64,000 nt of DNA from Acidobacteriota bacterium. GTDB taxonomy: Bacteria > Acidobacteriota > Blastocatellia > Pyrinomonadales > Pyrinomonadaceae. Shown here piece by piece: positions 16,431 through 25,097 of this stretch. The notes under the pieces are model-generated. The model saw nothing but the letters and a program-made list of their open reading frames with translations. It had not been told where the DNA came from and did not search any database. The stretch is from contig CP065000.1 in assembly GCA_016700075.1 (NCBI GenBank), positions 62,001 through 126,000 of the forward strand. Reading direction: 5' to 3'. Position 1 is the stretch's first letter, and the number at the start of each line of letters is the position of its first letter. A program made the position numbers and the translations under genes.

Positions 16431-17510
16431 TTGACTAACGCCACTGTAAATTTCAAAGCGAGTCGTATTCGAAAGGATGCCGGTTTCTCCTTACTGGAGT
16501 TGATGATCTCGCTCGTTCTTTTCGCGGTCGTCTCTGGGACTGTTTTCGGTCTTTTGCAGGTAGCGAGGCAAAGCCGTTCCGTTATAAGCGAAAACTCCGG
16601 ATTGAATCGAAATGTGCGCGTTGCGCTGAACTTGATCGGACGCGATACGTATAACGCCGGTTATGGTTATCCGCTGAGGAACACGGTTGTGCTGCCGGAC
16701 AACCGGATCTCAACCTTGTTGGGCATACCGAACGATTTTGATACGACACGGGACACGGTAGCACCGATCGTTGCAGGAAATGAGATCCACGCTAATACTC
16801 ATTCCACCGTCGCAAATACTCGTACAGATCAGATCACCTTTCTGTTCAAAGATACGACGTTCAATTTGGTGGGCACCGGCGATGCGGCAGTTTCGCAGCC
16901 TCTGAATATCAACGCGGCGACAACCACTTCGACCGGTATTGATGAGATCGTTCCAATATCCGGTAGTAATGCCGCATGCCGTATCAACGATATTTACCTT
17001 ATCACCGGAAATACTGGCTCGACGCTTGGCGTGGCGACGGCACTTGCCGGCACGAATAGAGTACAGTTCGCAAATGGTGACGTATTAGGATTCAACCAAA
17101 CGGGAACGTCGGGCCCACTGCGTCAAATAACCGTTCCCGCATCAATCCAGCGGGTTATTTTGATCAGCTATTTCGTCACTGCTGACGGAACCTTGACACG
17201 CCGGGAATACGCGAACCGGCCGCCGGTAGTGCCCGCCGTAGCTTTCGTTGACCAACCTTTGGTCTATGGCGTAGAAAATTTTCAAGTGCAATATATTCTC
17301 GACGACGGCAGCCTGACGGATAATCCGAGTGCCGGCCCGAACGGAATTCCGGGTGACGAAGACGATACGCCGACAAATCTTGCTGCGGTCAGACAGATCC
17401 GGGTAACGATTTCGGTGCGATCGATTGAAAGGAATGCCGCCGGCGAGCCGTTCAAGCTGTCGATGACGTCGACATTCAGCACCCGAAATCTCGGGTATGA
17501 CGCAAATTGA
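16431..17510 (+). CDS. Type IV pilus minor pilin (PilW/GspJ-like)
   Basis: 359 residues. The TTG at 16431 is preferred because a strong GGAGGAG site ends 7 bases before it; an ATG at 16407 lies inside the previous gene without such a site. The leader ends at G-FSLLELMISLVLFAVVSG, a standard prepilin site with Glu5. The C-terminal two thirds are beta-rich, with AAVRQIRVTISVRS near the end as in PilW. It is third in the pilin operon, 4 bases after the PilV-like stop. Confidence 0.85.
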   Translation: MTNATVNFKASRIRKDAGFSLLELMISLVLFAVVSGTVFGLLQVARQSRSVISENSGLNRNVRVALNLIGRDTYNAGYGYPLRNTVVLPDNRISTLLGIPNDFDTTRDTVAPIVAGNEIHANTHSTVANTRTDQITFLFKDTTFNLVGTGDAAVSQPLNINAATTTSTGIDEIVPISGSNAACRINDIYLITGNTGSTLGVATALAGTNRVQFANGDVLGFNQTGTSGPLRQITVPASIQRVILISYFVTADGTLTRREYANRPPVVPAVAFVDQPLVYGVENFQVQYILDDGSLTDNPSAGPNGIPGDEDDTPTNLAAVRQIRVTISVRSIERNAAGEPFKLSMTSTFSTRNLGYDAN

Positions 17511-17550
17511 AATTCGGACAGAAGTAGTAAATGGTTAAGGGAGTTTGGCT

Positions 17551-20500
17551 ATGAATCTGAAAGGTTCTTCGGTAGATAGTAACGAGAAAGGGTCGGCGAT
17601 CGTGCTTGCCCTGTTTGTTCTTGCGCTGATATCAGTATTTGTCGCATTGGCGATGTCTCGTTCGGCAGCAGAGGCGTCCGGGGTCGGCAACGAGACCGCG
17701 GAGGGACGCACTTTTTATGCAGCTCAGGGCAGCCTTGAAATGATGACGCGTAACTTCAATAAGGTCTTTGAGACAAAGCTGAACCCGAATACAACCGACC
17801 TGAACAATATTCGTACCGGTGTAGTGCCGGGACTTACCGGTTATACATTTGTCCAGGAACTGGATCAGACCTCGACCAGGCAGAATGTCGTTCTGACGGG
17901 CGGGCCGTACAGCGGACTGCACGCAATTCGAGACAATTGGCGTCTCAGGACGACCGCGACTGACAGTAACGGCGTTCAGGTCCAACTCACGCGCAATCTG
18001 CTAAACAGCCGCATCCCGATCTTCCAGTTCGGCATTTTTAATGACGACGACCTGGAGCTTTATCGTCCGCCGCGATTCAGCTTCGGCGGCCGCGTCCATA
18101 CGAACCAGAATTTCTATATTTCTCCGGGAGCCGAAGGTGTCTATTTTGACTCGAAGGTCACCGTTTCCGGCCATGTCATTACGCAGAGTTGGCGAAACTG
18201 GTTTACCGGTGACTCAGCAAATAACCAGACGTTCATTCGAAATGCGTCCGGAACATTTAGGCAGCTGCTCCCGACGATGGGCAGCGTTCTGAACACAACG
18301 GTCGGAGCAGCCAACAATATTTTTGCTTCGAATCCCGATCTGCCTCCCAGCCGCATAAACACGACATTTGCTACCCAAGCGGCGATCTTCGACGGTAACC
18401 TTGAGAATCAGACAAAGGTCCTGCGTTTGCCGCTGAAAGTCGGTTATCCGACCGATCTGGTCGAGATCGTCAAAAGAGGGAAAAACATCGCCAGTTCATC
18501 GGGTGGTGACCTCTATCAAACCAGTACGGGTGTTGTCGGTCCCGTTACCAACGGAAATCAGGACGACGATATTCTCAGGTCTGAACGATACACGAACAAG
18601 CACGGGATAAGGATCACGCTGGCAGACAGCAAGGCCAAACTTCCGGGTTGTGCTTCAGGCATAGGTGTTAGTGCTGTCTCGGGTCCTTGCGGAGTTCGAT
18701 TGGACGGTGATTCTGTAGGTCAGGGGGCCGATCCGGTGCCGACTGCTCTTCCAACACCTCAGAGAGTGCGGGGATATCAGCCGCTGCCCATGAAGGCGTC
18801 GACGACGGATACAGGGTGGGGTTATGTTCCTACCCGGGTCAACGGAGAGCGTCTATATATGCAGGGTATGGTGCCAAGCACACGGACCCAAGAAGTTTGG
18901 ATCAAAATAGAACTTGTTTCGATAAATGACGCCACACAGGAGGTCATCACACGGGAGATCACTCAGGATTTTCTCAGTCTTGGCCTGACCGAGGAGGCTC
19001 CGGCCTCGATTACCCTTAACGCCTATTCCGGAACGAGGGCCGCAAATGGGACTGCGACGTCTCCGAGCTCAAATCTGACGGCAACAACGGCACAGACGCC
19101 GTCCACATATCCGGATAGCAGATCCATAATCAAAATACAGCGATTCGCTATACCGGGACCTGCCGTTCCCGGTTCCAGCAACGTCCTCTTCTCTTATGGT
19201 TCCGGCAGTTCTGCGGAAACGGTCGTGCGTAGATATACTGCCGTAGGTACGACGGACGCCAATGTGAACAACGGCTGCACCACAGGTTGTACCGCAGCAA
19301 ACAGGGCAATGGTCGGTGACTCGGTTGTTTCGCCCAGCCCAAGTCCGCCGGCGGATATGGAGAGGTTCGCCCATCTGAAGCGGGCAACTGTGAACGGCAC
19401 GGCGAATGTCGCTATTGTGCCTTTTCCGATCAAGATGTTTGATACCCGCGAGGGTACCTACTTTGATGAGAGAAGTACGACATATTACTCGAATCTTAGT
19501 AACGTCACACGGAATGGCGTAATGAGCCTGATCGAGATCGACGTAGCAAACTTGAGACGCTTTCTTCGCGGCGACTTCAATGGCCTGTTTCCGACCACAA
19601 CGCCTTTCGCCGTTTCAAACAGCGGCGTGGGCTTGCGGAATGTTGACGTTCCTCAACGCGAGGGCTGGGTTTTCTATGTTTCTGACCGCCGCGGCGATGC
19701 CGACTTTGACGGTGAGCTGGATATGGAAGACATTTACAGCGTGGCTCCCGGAAACGGCGGAACTCTGCAGCTGGGTGAGGACATCAATAACGATGGCAAC
19801 CTCCAAGCAAGATATTTCGTTTCGCCGGTGACCTCGGCAACCAATTTGCTTGCTGAAACTGAACGCTACAACACAAATGCGATCTCGCCCGATCTTGCCG
19901 CGGTTGTTGATCATCGATATTATCGGCGCGGTGTCAGGCTCATCAATGCAACGGTGCTGCCGGGGCTCTACGATTCGGCGACACCTTCGAACACACGCGG
20001 AGTATCTTTCGCGAGTGAAAATGGCCTCTACATTAAGGGAAACTTCAACGCTACGGGAGTTTCCTCAGTACCTTCGACCGGCAACACGTCATTCGATCAG
20101 TATCTGCCATTCAACACAGCGACGCATATCCCAGCATCAGTGGTTGCAGACGCGGTCACTATACTCTCCAATGCCTGGGTTGACGGTGCGAGTTTCTCCT
20201 CGCCATATGACCGGGCGAACCGGCTGGCAACCACGACGCAGATGCGATTTGCTTTGATCTCGGGCGACACCCTAACAAACCGGGAAACATCACCTAATCA
20301 GGGAGGCATCTCGCCTAACCTTAATGGCGGCGTTCACAACTTCAAACGGTTCTTGGAGCGATGGAACGGACAAAGGCTGGATTATGCAGGCTCATTGATC
20401 AACCTGTACAATTCTCGCAATAACAACGGCGCCTTTAAGTGCTGCAATACCGTCTACAATCCTCCGATACGAAACTGGGTGTTTGACAGCACGTTTCTAG

Positions 20501-20577
20501 ATCCTGCCAGATTGCCGCCGGGAACCCCGTTCTTCCAGTATGTGCAAACGACCGGTTTTCAGCGGACGAATAGCTGA
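17551..20577 (+). CDS. Large PilX-like pilus protein with EF-hand-like loops
   Basis: 1008 residues. ATG at 17551 has AAGGGAG 7 bases upstream; a TTG at 17545 is less likely. The N-terminus, KG-SAIVLALFVLALISVFVALAMS, resembles PilX N-terminal domains, which lack the Glu5 of major pilins. The very large exported part is rich in Asn, Thr, Ser and Gly. It contains two calcium-loop-like stretches: Asp716-x-Asp-x-Asp-Gly-x-Leu-Asp-x-x-Asp727 and Asp744-Ile-Asn-Asn-Asp-Gly-Asn, similar to dockerin or EF-hand loops. Two Cys pairs (GCTTGCTA and KCCN) occur. Calcium-dependent adhesion or pilus-tip control, as for PilY1, is an inference. It is last in the operon and followed by a terminator. Confidence 0.78.
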   Translation: MNLKGSSVDSNEKGSAIVLALFVLALISVFVALAMSRSAAEASGVGNETAEGRTFYAAQGSLEMMTRNFNKVFETKLNPNTTDLNNIRTGVVPGLTGYTFVQELDQTSTRQNVVLTGGPYSGLHAIRDNWRLRTTATDSNGVQVQLTRNLLNSRIPIFQFGIFNDDDLELYRPPRFSFGGRVHTNQNFYISPGAEGVYFDSKVTVSGHVITQSWRNWFTGDSANNQTFIRNASGTFRQLLPTMGSVLNTTVGAANNIFASNPDLPPSRINTTFATQAAIFDGNLENQTKVLRLPLKVGYPTDLVEIVKRGKNIASSSGGDLYQTSTGVVGPVTNGNQDDDILRSERYTNKHGIRITLADSKAKLPGCASGIGVSAVSGPCGVRLDGDSVGQGADPVPTALPTPQRVRGYQPLPMKASTTDTGWGYVPTRVNGERLYMQGMVPSTRTQEVWIKIELVSINDATQEVITREITQDFLSLGLTEEAPASITLNAYSGTRAANGTATSPSSNLTATTAQTPSTYPDSRSIIKIQRFAIPGPAVPGSSNVLFSYGSGSSAETVVRRYTAVGTTDANVNNGCTTGCTAANRAMVGDSVVSPSPSPPADMERFAHLKRATVNGTANVAIVPFPIKMFDTREGTYFDERSTTYYSNLSNVTRNGVMSLIEIDVANLRRFLRGDFNGLFPTTTPFAVSNSGVGLRNVDVPQREGWVFYVSDRRGDADFDGELDMEDIYSVAPGNGGTLQLGEDINNDGNLQARYFVSPVTSATNLLAETERYNTNAISPDLAAVVDHRYYRRGVRLINATVLPGLYDSATPSNTRGVSFASENGLYIKGNFNATGVSSVPSTGNTSFDQYLPFNTATHIPASVVADAVTILSNAWVDGASFSSPYDRANRLATTTQMRFALISGDTLTNRETSPNQGGISPNLNGGVHNFKRFLERWNGQRLDYAGSLINLYNSRNNNGAFKCCNTVYNPPIRNWVFDSTFLDPARLPPGTPFFQYVQTTGFQRTNS

Positions 20578-20603
20578 TCGGAAAGGTTTCGACCATTAGA
20601 ATA

Positions 20604-20639
20604 TGTGGCCCTCGAAGCATTTTCGGGGGCCACATTTTT
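20604..20639 (+). terminator. Intrinsic terminator of the pilin operon
   Basis: TGTGGCCC pairs with GGGCCACA, extended inside by TCGAA/TTTCG-type pairing, and the hairpin is followed by TTTTTG. Confidence 0.85.
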
Positions 20640-20676
20640 GTCATTCGATGAACCTCTGAGGTGTGCTATCGTATGA

Positions 20677-22155
20677 GTGTTCGGGGACAATTTGGTTCGC
20701 CCTGAGGATATGCGTGAGCTTTCGTTGGACAATTGCAGAATAGACAAGCGGTATGACATCGTGCGCCGTTTGGGTACGGGCAGCTATTCGGAGGTGTTTC
20801 TGGCGACGGATAATTTTGCTGCGGAGGGCTCGCCGCGGCGAAATGTAGTGATAAAAGCACTGAATACTGCGCTCCGTGATGATGCGGACGCCGACCTCGA
20901 ACGAACTTTGGTCGAAAACTTTCAATACGAGGCCCTTTCACTTGACAAGGTCCGACATCCAAATATTGTAAACCGACTTGGCCACGGCACAGCGCGTGAT
21001 CTGAGCGGCCGGGTTTTTCACTATATCATTCTCGAATATATGCCGGGCGGCGATCTGCAGTCGGTCTTGCGCAATGGTCCCATCGATTTTCAAAAAGCCG
21101 TCTCTTATATCGAACAGATCTGCTCCGGGCTCGGACACGCCCATGACCGAGGAGTGATCCATCGTGACATTAAGCCTCACAATCTGCTTCTCTCGGGTGA
21201 TAGACATACCGTAAAGATCACTGACTTTGGCGTTGCTCGCGGAATTCTCTCGGATGGCCCAATAACCCGCGTCGGTTCGAATGTGTATGCCCCGCCCGAG
21301 CATAGCCCGTTCGTCTCCGCCTCCGTCGGAAAGGAGGTTAAGATCGGCCCGTCGTCGGATATTTACTCGCTGGCAAAGACCGCCTATGCAATGCTGACGG
21401 GCGAGATACCTCGAAGATTTACCGGCAGTCCCATTGTGGCGATGCAGGAAACGGGTGTTCAAAGTATCTCGCCGGGATTACTGGCGGTGATCGAAAAGGC
21501 AACCCAGGACGACCCCCGGAGCAGATATTCGTCAGTCGCCGAATTTTGGACCAATTTTTCCTCGGTCGTGAGAAACATCGAAGACGACGAGACGGAGACG
21601 GTCGTTTCCCGTAGGTATGCCGCTCCCCAGCCCCATGTAGCAAGGGGATACAGCCCAATTCCGCCGCACGTGCCGACGTTTACTGACGATCTGACATTCA
21701 AACATGGCGGGGTGCCTTCTAAGAAAGAGCAAATTAACGACCTGCTCCGTAATGCCGGACAACCGGCGGGCCAAGTAATTGCAAACGACCCCGTTCGGAA
21801 AAGAAAACGCGGCTTCGTATCTGCTGTTCGTTTTCTCGCGGCAACCATCATATTGGCTACGATAGCAGGCGGCATTTATGGCACTGCAAGTTGGCTCGGT
21901 AGCCTGAATTTTATCCCCGATGTTGTCAGACCGTATATATCGAGCACGGCCGTAGCATCGTCTGACGTTTATTTGCGAAGCACGCCCGGTACCGACAATC
22001 AGCCGTTAGGGATCGTGACAAAGAAATCGAAACTTCGAGTCATCAAGGTTCAGGACAATTGGTATCACGTCGATATACTGGAACAAGGGCGGAAGAGTAC
22101 AGGAGCCCCTGATCAGGGCAGAGGCTGGGTCAACGGCAAGTATTTAGAACTATAG
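20677..22155 (+). CDS. Transmembrane Ser/Thr protein kinase with SH3b-like domain
   Basis: 492 residues. The Hanks-type kinase domain spans about 25-300: glycine loop GTGSYSEV, Lys60, Glu85, HRDIKPHN with catalytic Asp164, DFG at 183-185 and APPEH. A juxtamembrane linker with a basic KRKRG patch leads to one membrane helix (about 382-404). The outer C-terminus (about 428-492) resembles an SH3b domain (VYLRSTPGTDNQPLG, then WVNGKYLEL), which may bind peptidoglycan. Actinobacterial PknB uses PASTA domains for this instead. The GTG at 20677 is close to a TGCTATCGT box; ATG at 20710 is the alternative. It is followed by an FHA gene and is probably the partner of the PP2C at 9051-10448. Confidence 0.92.
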   Translation: MFGDNLVRPEDMRELSLDNCRIDKRYDIVRRLGTGSYSEVFLATDNFAAEGSPRRNVVIKALNTALRDDADADLERTLVENFQYEALSLDKVRHPNIVNRLGHGTARDLSGRVFHYIILEYMPGGDLQSVLRNGPIDFQKAVSYIEQICSGLGHAHDRGVIHRDIKPHNLLLSGDRHTVKITDFGVARGILSDGPITRVGSNVYAPPEHSPFVSASVGKEVKIGPSSDIYSLAKTAYAMLTGEIPRRFTGSPIVAMQETGVQSISPGLLAVIEKATQDDPRSRYSSVAEFWTNFSSVVRNIEDDETETVVSRRYAAPQPHVARGYSPIPPHVPTFTDDLTFKHGGVPSKKEQINDLLRNAGQPAGQVIANDPVRKRKRGFVSAVRFLAATIILATIAGGIYGTASWLGSLNFIPDVVRPYISSTAVASSDVYLRSTPGTDNQPLGIVTKKSKLRVIKVQDNWYHVDILEQGRKSTGAPDQGRGWVNGKYLEL

Positions 22156-22178
22156 AAACGCAGGAAGGGAGATCCGTT

Positions 22179-23102
22179 TTGGCAATATTAGATAAGGTCA
22201 GACAATGGATAGACGGTGAATCGTCGGAACTCGTTTTAGAGAAGGCGGCACGGGACGCTCAGGTGAAACCGCGAAGCCAGGCAGAAGAGTTCATAGTCAA
22301 GATCGCCCGAGCGGTCGAATCTGTGATGCAGGCCGAACTCCTTCCTCTGCCTCAAGGGACTGTCATTATACCGAGCGAATATATCGTATTCCTAAGCACT
22401 GATGATGACAGTGAATGGAAAGGTGTAAAGCGTAAGGGGCTGGAACAGGGCCTCTATCATATCTTGGCCGAACGTGCCCGCGAGATAGCGGGGAAGCGAA
22501 AACTGGAAACAAGGACGTTCATCATTGAACTTCGCATTGATGCGACATTGGGTAAAGGTGAGGTCAGGGTCGAACACACTTGGGAAGATACGGACGGCAG
22601 CAAGACCGGAGTTCTTCCGCGGGCAAGTGTGCCGATGCCTGCTCGATCTGCGGTCCCTCCGGCGGCAGCGACGTCACCAAATATTCCATTGAAGATGACA
22701 TCTCCAACTGATTCGACTGCGTCCTCGGGAATTTCTTCCGCACTCGTCAGCGAAGAGGACGACGAATTCACGAGGGTGCGTCCGCGTCAGGCCCCTCTTT
22801 TTGTTTTAGAGGTGTGGCGCGGAAATGCAAAGCAAAGTTCGATCCCTGTTTATAAGAATGAGATCGTCATCGGACGAGGGTCGAGGTCAAAGCCGGTCGA
22901 CATTCCTTTAGCAGGCGATGTGGAGGTAAGCCGGCGGCATTTAACCGTGTCAGCGGATGGAAACGGCAGCTTTTGGATGATATCAGAAGGAAAAAATCCT
23001 GTGGTGTTGGGCGGCCGTGAAGTTCCGAATGGTCTGAGGACCGCCGTCAAGCCGGGCATCCCGATCCAGGTTTGCAGCTATTCATTGCGGGTCGTGGTTT
23101 GA
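22179..23102 (+). CDS. FhaA-like protein with C-terminal FHA domain
   Basis: 307 residues, a paralogue in layout of the protein at 14119-15048. An N-terminal region with the FhaA-like pattern (AEEFIVKIARAVESVMQAEL, then GTVIIPSEYIVFLS) leads through a Pro/Ala/Ser linker to an FHA domain (about 205-300) with IVIGRGSRSKPVDIPL, VEVSRRHLTV and a degenerate loop KNPVVLGGREVPNG in place of the usual STNGT. The TTG start has GGGAG about 8 bases upstream. It lies 23 bases after the kinase gene and probably binds its phosphorylated products. The degenerate loop may weaken phosphothreonine specificity. Confidence 0.8.
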   Translation: MAILDKVRQWIDGESSELVLEKAARDAQVKPRSQAEEFIVKIARAVESVMQAELLPLPQGTVIIPSEYIVFLSTDDDSEWKGVKRKGLEQGLYHILAERAREIAGKRKLETRTFIIELRIDATLGKGEVRVEHTWEDTDGSKTGVLPRASVPMPARSAVPPAAATSPNIPLKMTSPTDSTASSGISSALVSEEDDEFTRVRPRQAPLFVLEVWRGNAKQSSIPVYKNEIVIGRGSRSKPVDIPLAGDVEVSRRHLTVSADGNGSFWMISEGKNPVVLGGREVPNGLRTAVKPGIPIQVCSYSLRVVV

Positions 23103-23116
23103 TGCGGCAAAAGGGG

Positions 23117-23608
23117 TCAATCCTCAGCAGGCAGGACAGAAAATATCCAAGCTCGAGCAGAGATCAGTTCGAGTAGTTCGCGGACCGCGCTATCAACGCC
23201 CAGTATCACGTACTCCGGATACAAAAGCCTTTCAATATTTTCTGCGTACTCATCCTCGTCCAGCATTTGGACACGGCCGTCAGGCCAAACGGCGATGTCT
23301 ATGTCCAGATCGACCATCTCGATCCGGTTTCCAAGTATCTTAATTGGTAAGCTGATATTGCAGTAGAAATTTCGCAGCTGCCCATCAGGAAGATAGAAAA
23401 CAAAAACGCTGTACCACTTGCCGGCAGGGAAATACTCGACCGAACGCGTTCCCTTTAATATAGTGCCAAGATCGCGATGTTCGACGTCGGATGCGAAAGT
23501 GCCTTCAAGGATCAATGAATCGTGATCCTCGTGCAAAAGTCCGCACGACCAAGAGCGTTTCTTTTCTCCGTTAAAACGGACCGACTCGACTGTGAACTTT
23601 CGAGACAA
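23117..23608 (-). CDS. DUF402-family protein
   Basis: 163 residues. The DUF402 core is clear: WYSVFVFYLPDGQLRNFYCN, then MVDLDIDIAVWPDGRVQMLD and EDEY. These acidic residues bind divalent metal in family members with nucleoside or small-molecule phosphatase activity (FomD-type proteins). It starts with TTG 4 bases downstream of the UspA stop, so the two are probably cotranscribed with the MarR gene upstream. The substrate is unknown. Confidence 0.8.
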   Translation of the reverse strand: MSRKFTVESVRFNGEKKRSWSCGLLHEDHDSLILEGTFASDVEHRDLGTILKGTRSVEYFPAGKWYSVFVFYLPDGQLRNFYCNISLPIKILGNRIEMVDLDIDIAVWPDGRVQMLDEDEYAENIERLLYPEYVILGVDSAVRELLELISARAWIFSVLPAED

Positions 23609-23612
23609 ATGC

Positions 23613-24071
23613 CTAATCAGAATCTGAGCGCCGGACGACCATCACAGAGCATGGAGCGTGGTGGACTATAGAATTAGAAACGGATCCCAAAAGAATGCGC
23701 TCCCACCGCCTGTAACCATGTGAGCCAACTACAATGAGATCCGCTTTCCATTCTTCTGCCAATTCCACGATCCTGCTTTCGGGGGTCCCAAAAAGCACGT
23801 CGCTGGAAACTCTCACGCCATCACCCGAAAATACGGATCCGAGTTTTGCGACCGCTTCATTTACATACTTATCGGCATTGTCCTTCGCCGTTTTCTCAAG
23901 GTCAGAAGTGTCGGGCAGGTACCCTCCATAGATATCTATGGCCATAGGCATCGCCATGTCAATAACGCTGACGACGCGTATCTCATCTGTATTCCCAAGG
24001 CCAAGCTGGCACAACCTCTCAAGGGCTGCTTTGCCGTAATCTGTTCCATCGATCGCTATAATGATCCTCAT
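23613..24071 (-). CDS. Universal stress protein (UspA family)
   Basis: 152 residues, a single Usp domain. The N-terminal strand MRIIIAIDGTDYGKAALE and the C-terminal ATP-binding signature, VVGSHGYRRWERILLGSVSN followed by HHAPCSVMVVR, match the ATP-binding subgroup (G-x2-G-x9-G-S). It is cytoplasmic and likely supports stress survival. It sits between a MarR regulator and a DUF402 gene on the same strand, 10 bases after the MarR stop, so MarR control is plausible. Confidence 0.92.
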   Translation of the reverse strand: MRIIIAIDGTDYGKAALERLCQLGLGNTDEIRVVSVIDMAMPMAIDIYGGYLPDTSDLEKTAKDNADKYVNEAVAKLGSVFSGDGVRVSSDVLFGTPESRIVELAEEWKADLIVVGSHGYRRWERILLGSVSNSIVHHAPCSVMVVRRSDSD

Positions 24072-24081
24072 ACTGCCACTC

Positions 24082-24537
24082 CTAAATATCTTCGTCCAGG
24101 TTCCGGCCGGAATATGACCTGTGCAATTGACCGAGAATGTCAGTAAGCACGAGGCGTTCCGACTCTTTCAAGCTGGCTAAGCAGGCGGATTCAACTTCCT
24201 GCCACTGTTCCTCAACCGCGGGCCGGATCCTCATACCTTGATCGGTCAAAAAAACACCAACCGATCTGGCATCGTCGCCAAAGCGGGAACGAGTGATGAG
24301 GTTTATCTCTTCCAAGCCTTTTAACATTTTGCTTACAGTGGGAGCAGCAAGGCCAAGCCGATTTGCGAGATCGATCTGGCGAAGGCCATCCTCGCGCCAA
24401 AGCTCGAAGAGAATGAACACCTGTCCCGCATGGAGCCCGATGCCGGCGATCTGCCGCTCTAATGCGTTGCGGAAGTATGTGGAAACACGCGACAGCCGGT
24501 AACTTACCGTTTCTTCAAAGACTATTGTCGGCTCCAT
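24082..24537 (-). CDS. MarR-family transcriptional regulator
   Basis: 151 residues. The winged helix is visible: GLRQIDLANRLGLAAPTVSK forms the helix-turn-helix (about 52-70), followed by the wing GLEEINLITRSRFGDDARS with its acidic-basic tip, and flanking dimerisation helices. ATG at 24537 is preferred to a TTG at 24552. The divergent upstream region contains repeated GCTAAC/GTTAGC elements that are likely its operators, suggesting autoregulation and control of the gene at 24691. The ligand is unknown. Confidence 0.9.
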   Translation of the reverse strand: MEPTIVFEETVSYRLSRVSTYFRNALERQIAGIGLHAGQVFILFELWREDGLRQIDLANRLGLAAPTVSKMLKGLEEINLITRSRFGDDARSVGVFLTDQGMRIRPAVEEQWQEVESACLASLKESERLVLTDILGQLHRSYSGRNLDEDI

Positions 24538-24564
24538 AAATGTTCGATCCAAAGGGAATAAGGA

Positions 24565-24651
24565 TGCTAATGAACATATGTTAGCACGCTTGGAAAATAT
24601 CGTTAGGGTGCTATGTATTATTTATTAGCAGGCTAACGAAATAAAGTTAGC
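24565..24651. promoter_or_regulatory. Cluster of GCTAAC/GTTAGC motifs, candidate MarR operators
   Basis: TGCTAA (24565) and TTAGCA (24581-24586) flank a palindromic ACATATGT core. A second inverted repeat, GCTAAC (24632-24637) and GTTAGC (24646-24651), is separated by 8 bases. A further GTTAG lies at 24602. The AT-rich stretch is between marR and a divergent gene. Confidence 0.55.
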
Positions 24652-24678
24652 ATGATAGTGCAAAAATAGGAAGTGGGC

Positions 24679-24684
24679 TAATAT
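24679..24684 (+). promoter_or_regulatory. Predicted -10 box of the gene at 24691
   Basis: TAATAT ends 6 bases before the ATG, implying a leaderless transcript that starts at the start codon. The GTTAGC motif at 24646-24651 lies where a -35-bound polymerase would be blocked. Confidence 0.5.
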
Positions 24685-24690
24685 TCTTAT

Positions 24691-25068
24691 ATGGACAACG
24701 CCAAAACGCTTAAGACCGCACGGGATATACTGCTGCAAACACACAAGATACTGATGGACATGGAACGTGAACTGCACGAAGGAATTCACGGTCCGGTCAA
24801 CCCATCGCAGTTCTTGTCATTACTGCTCCAGGATGAAGATCTCGCCTGGCTGCGAAGGTTTTCGGGGCTGGTTGCCGAGATAGATGAGTTGCTGCTTGGG
24901 AAAGAGGGATACTCTGAAGAAACGGCCGAGATTATTCTGGGTCGGGTTAGGGGAATAGCCGAAATGGCCGAGACGGACGAGTATTTTTTGGCAAAATACC
25001 AGTACGCGCTTCAAAGGGATCCCAATTCCGCCATTTTGCACGGCCAGCTTAGAATGTTGTTCAAGTAG
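24691..25068 (+). CDS. Small hypothetical protein, alpha-helical
   Basis: 125 residues with no cysteine, no signal peptide and no membrane segment. The sequence is predicted helical from its pattern of Leu and charged residues, with a GYSEETAEIILGRVRGIAEM helix in the middle. I recognise no family. The gene is divergent from marR across the motif cluster and has its own terminator, so it is probably a monocistronic target of that regulator. Confidence 0.65.
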   Translation: MDNAKTLKTARDILLQTHKILMDMERELHEGIHGPVNPSQFLSLLLQDEDLAWLRRFSGLVAEIDELLLGKEGYSEETAEIILGRVRGIAEMAETDEYFLAKYQYALQRDPNSAILHGQLRMLFK

Positions 25069-25097
25069 AAGCGGAAGGCCTACGATCTTCCGCTTTT
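25069..25097. terminator. Bidirectional terminator overlapping the tal stop
   Basis: AAGCGGAAG pairs with CTTCCGCTT around a 9-base loop, followed by TT. It serves the plus-strand small gene, and its right arm encodes the last codons of the minus-strand transaldolase gene. Confidence 0.75.
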
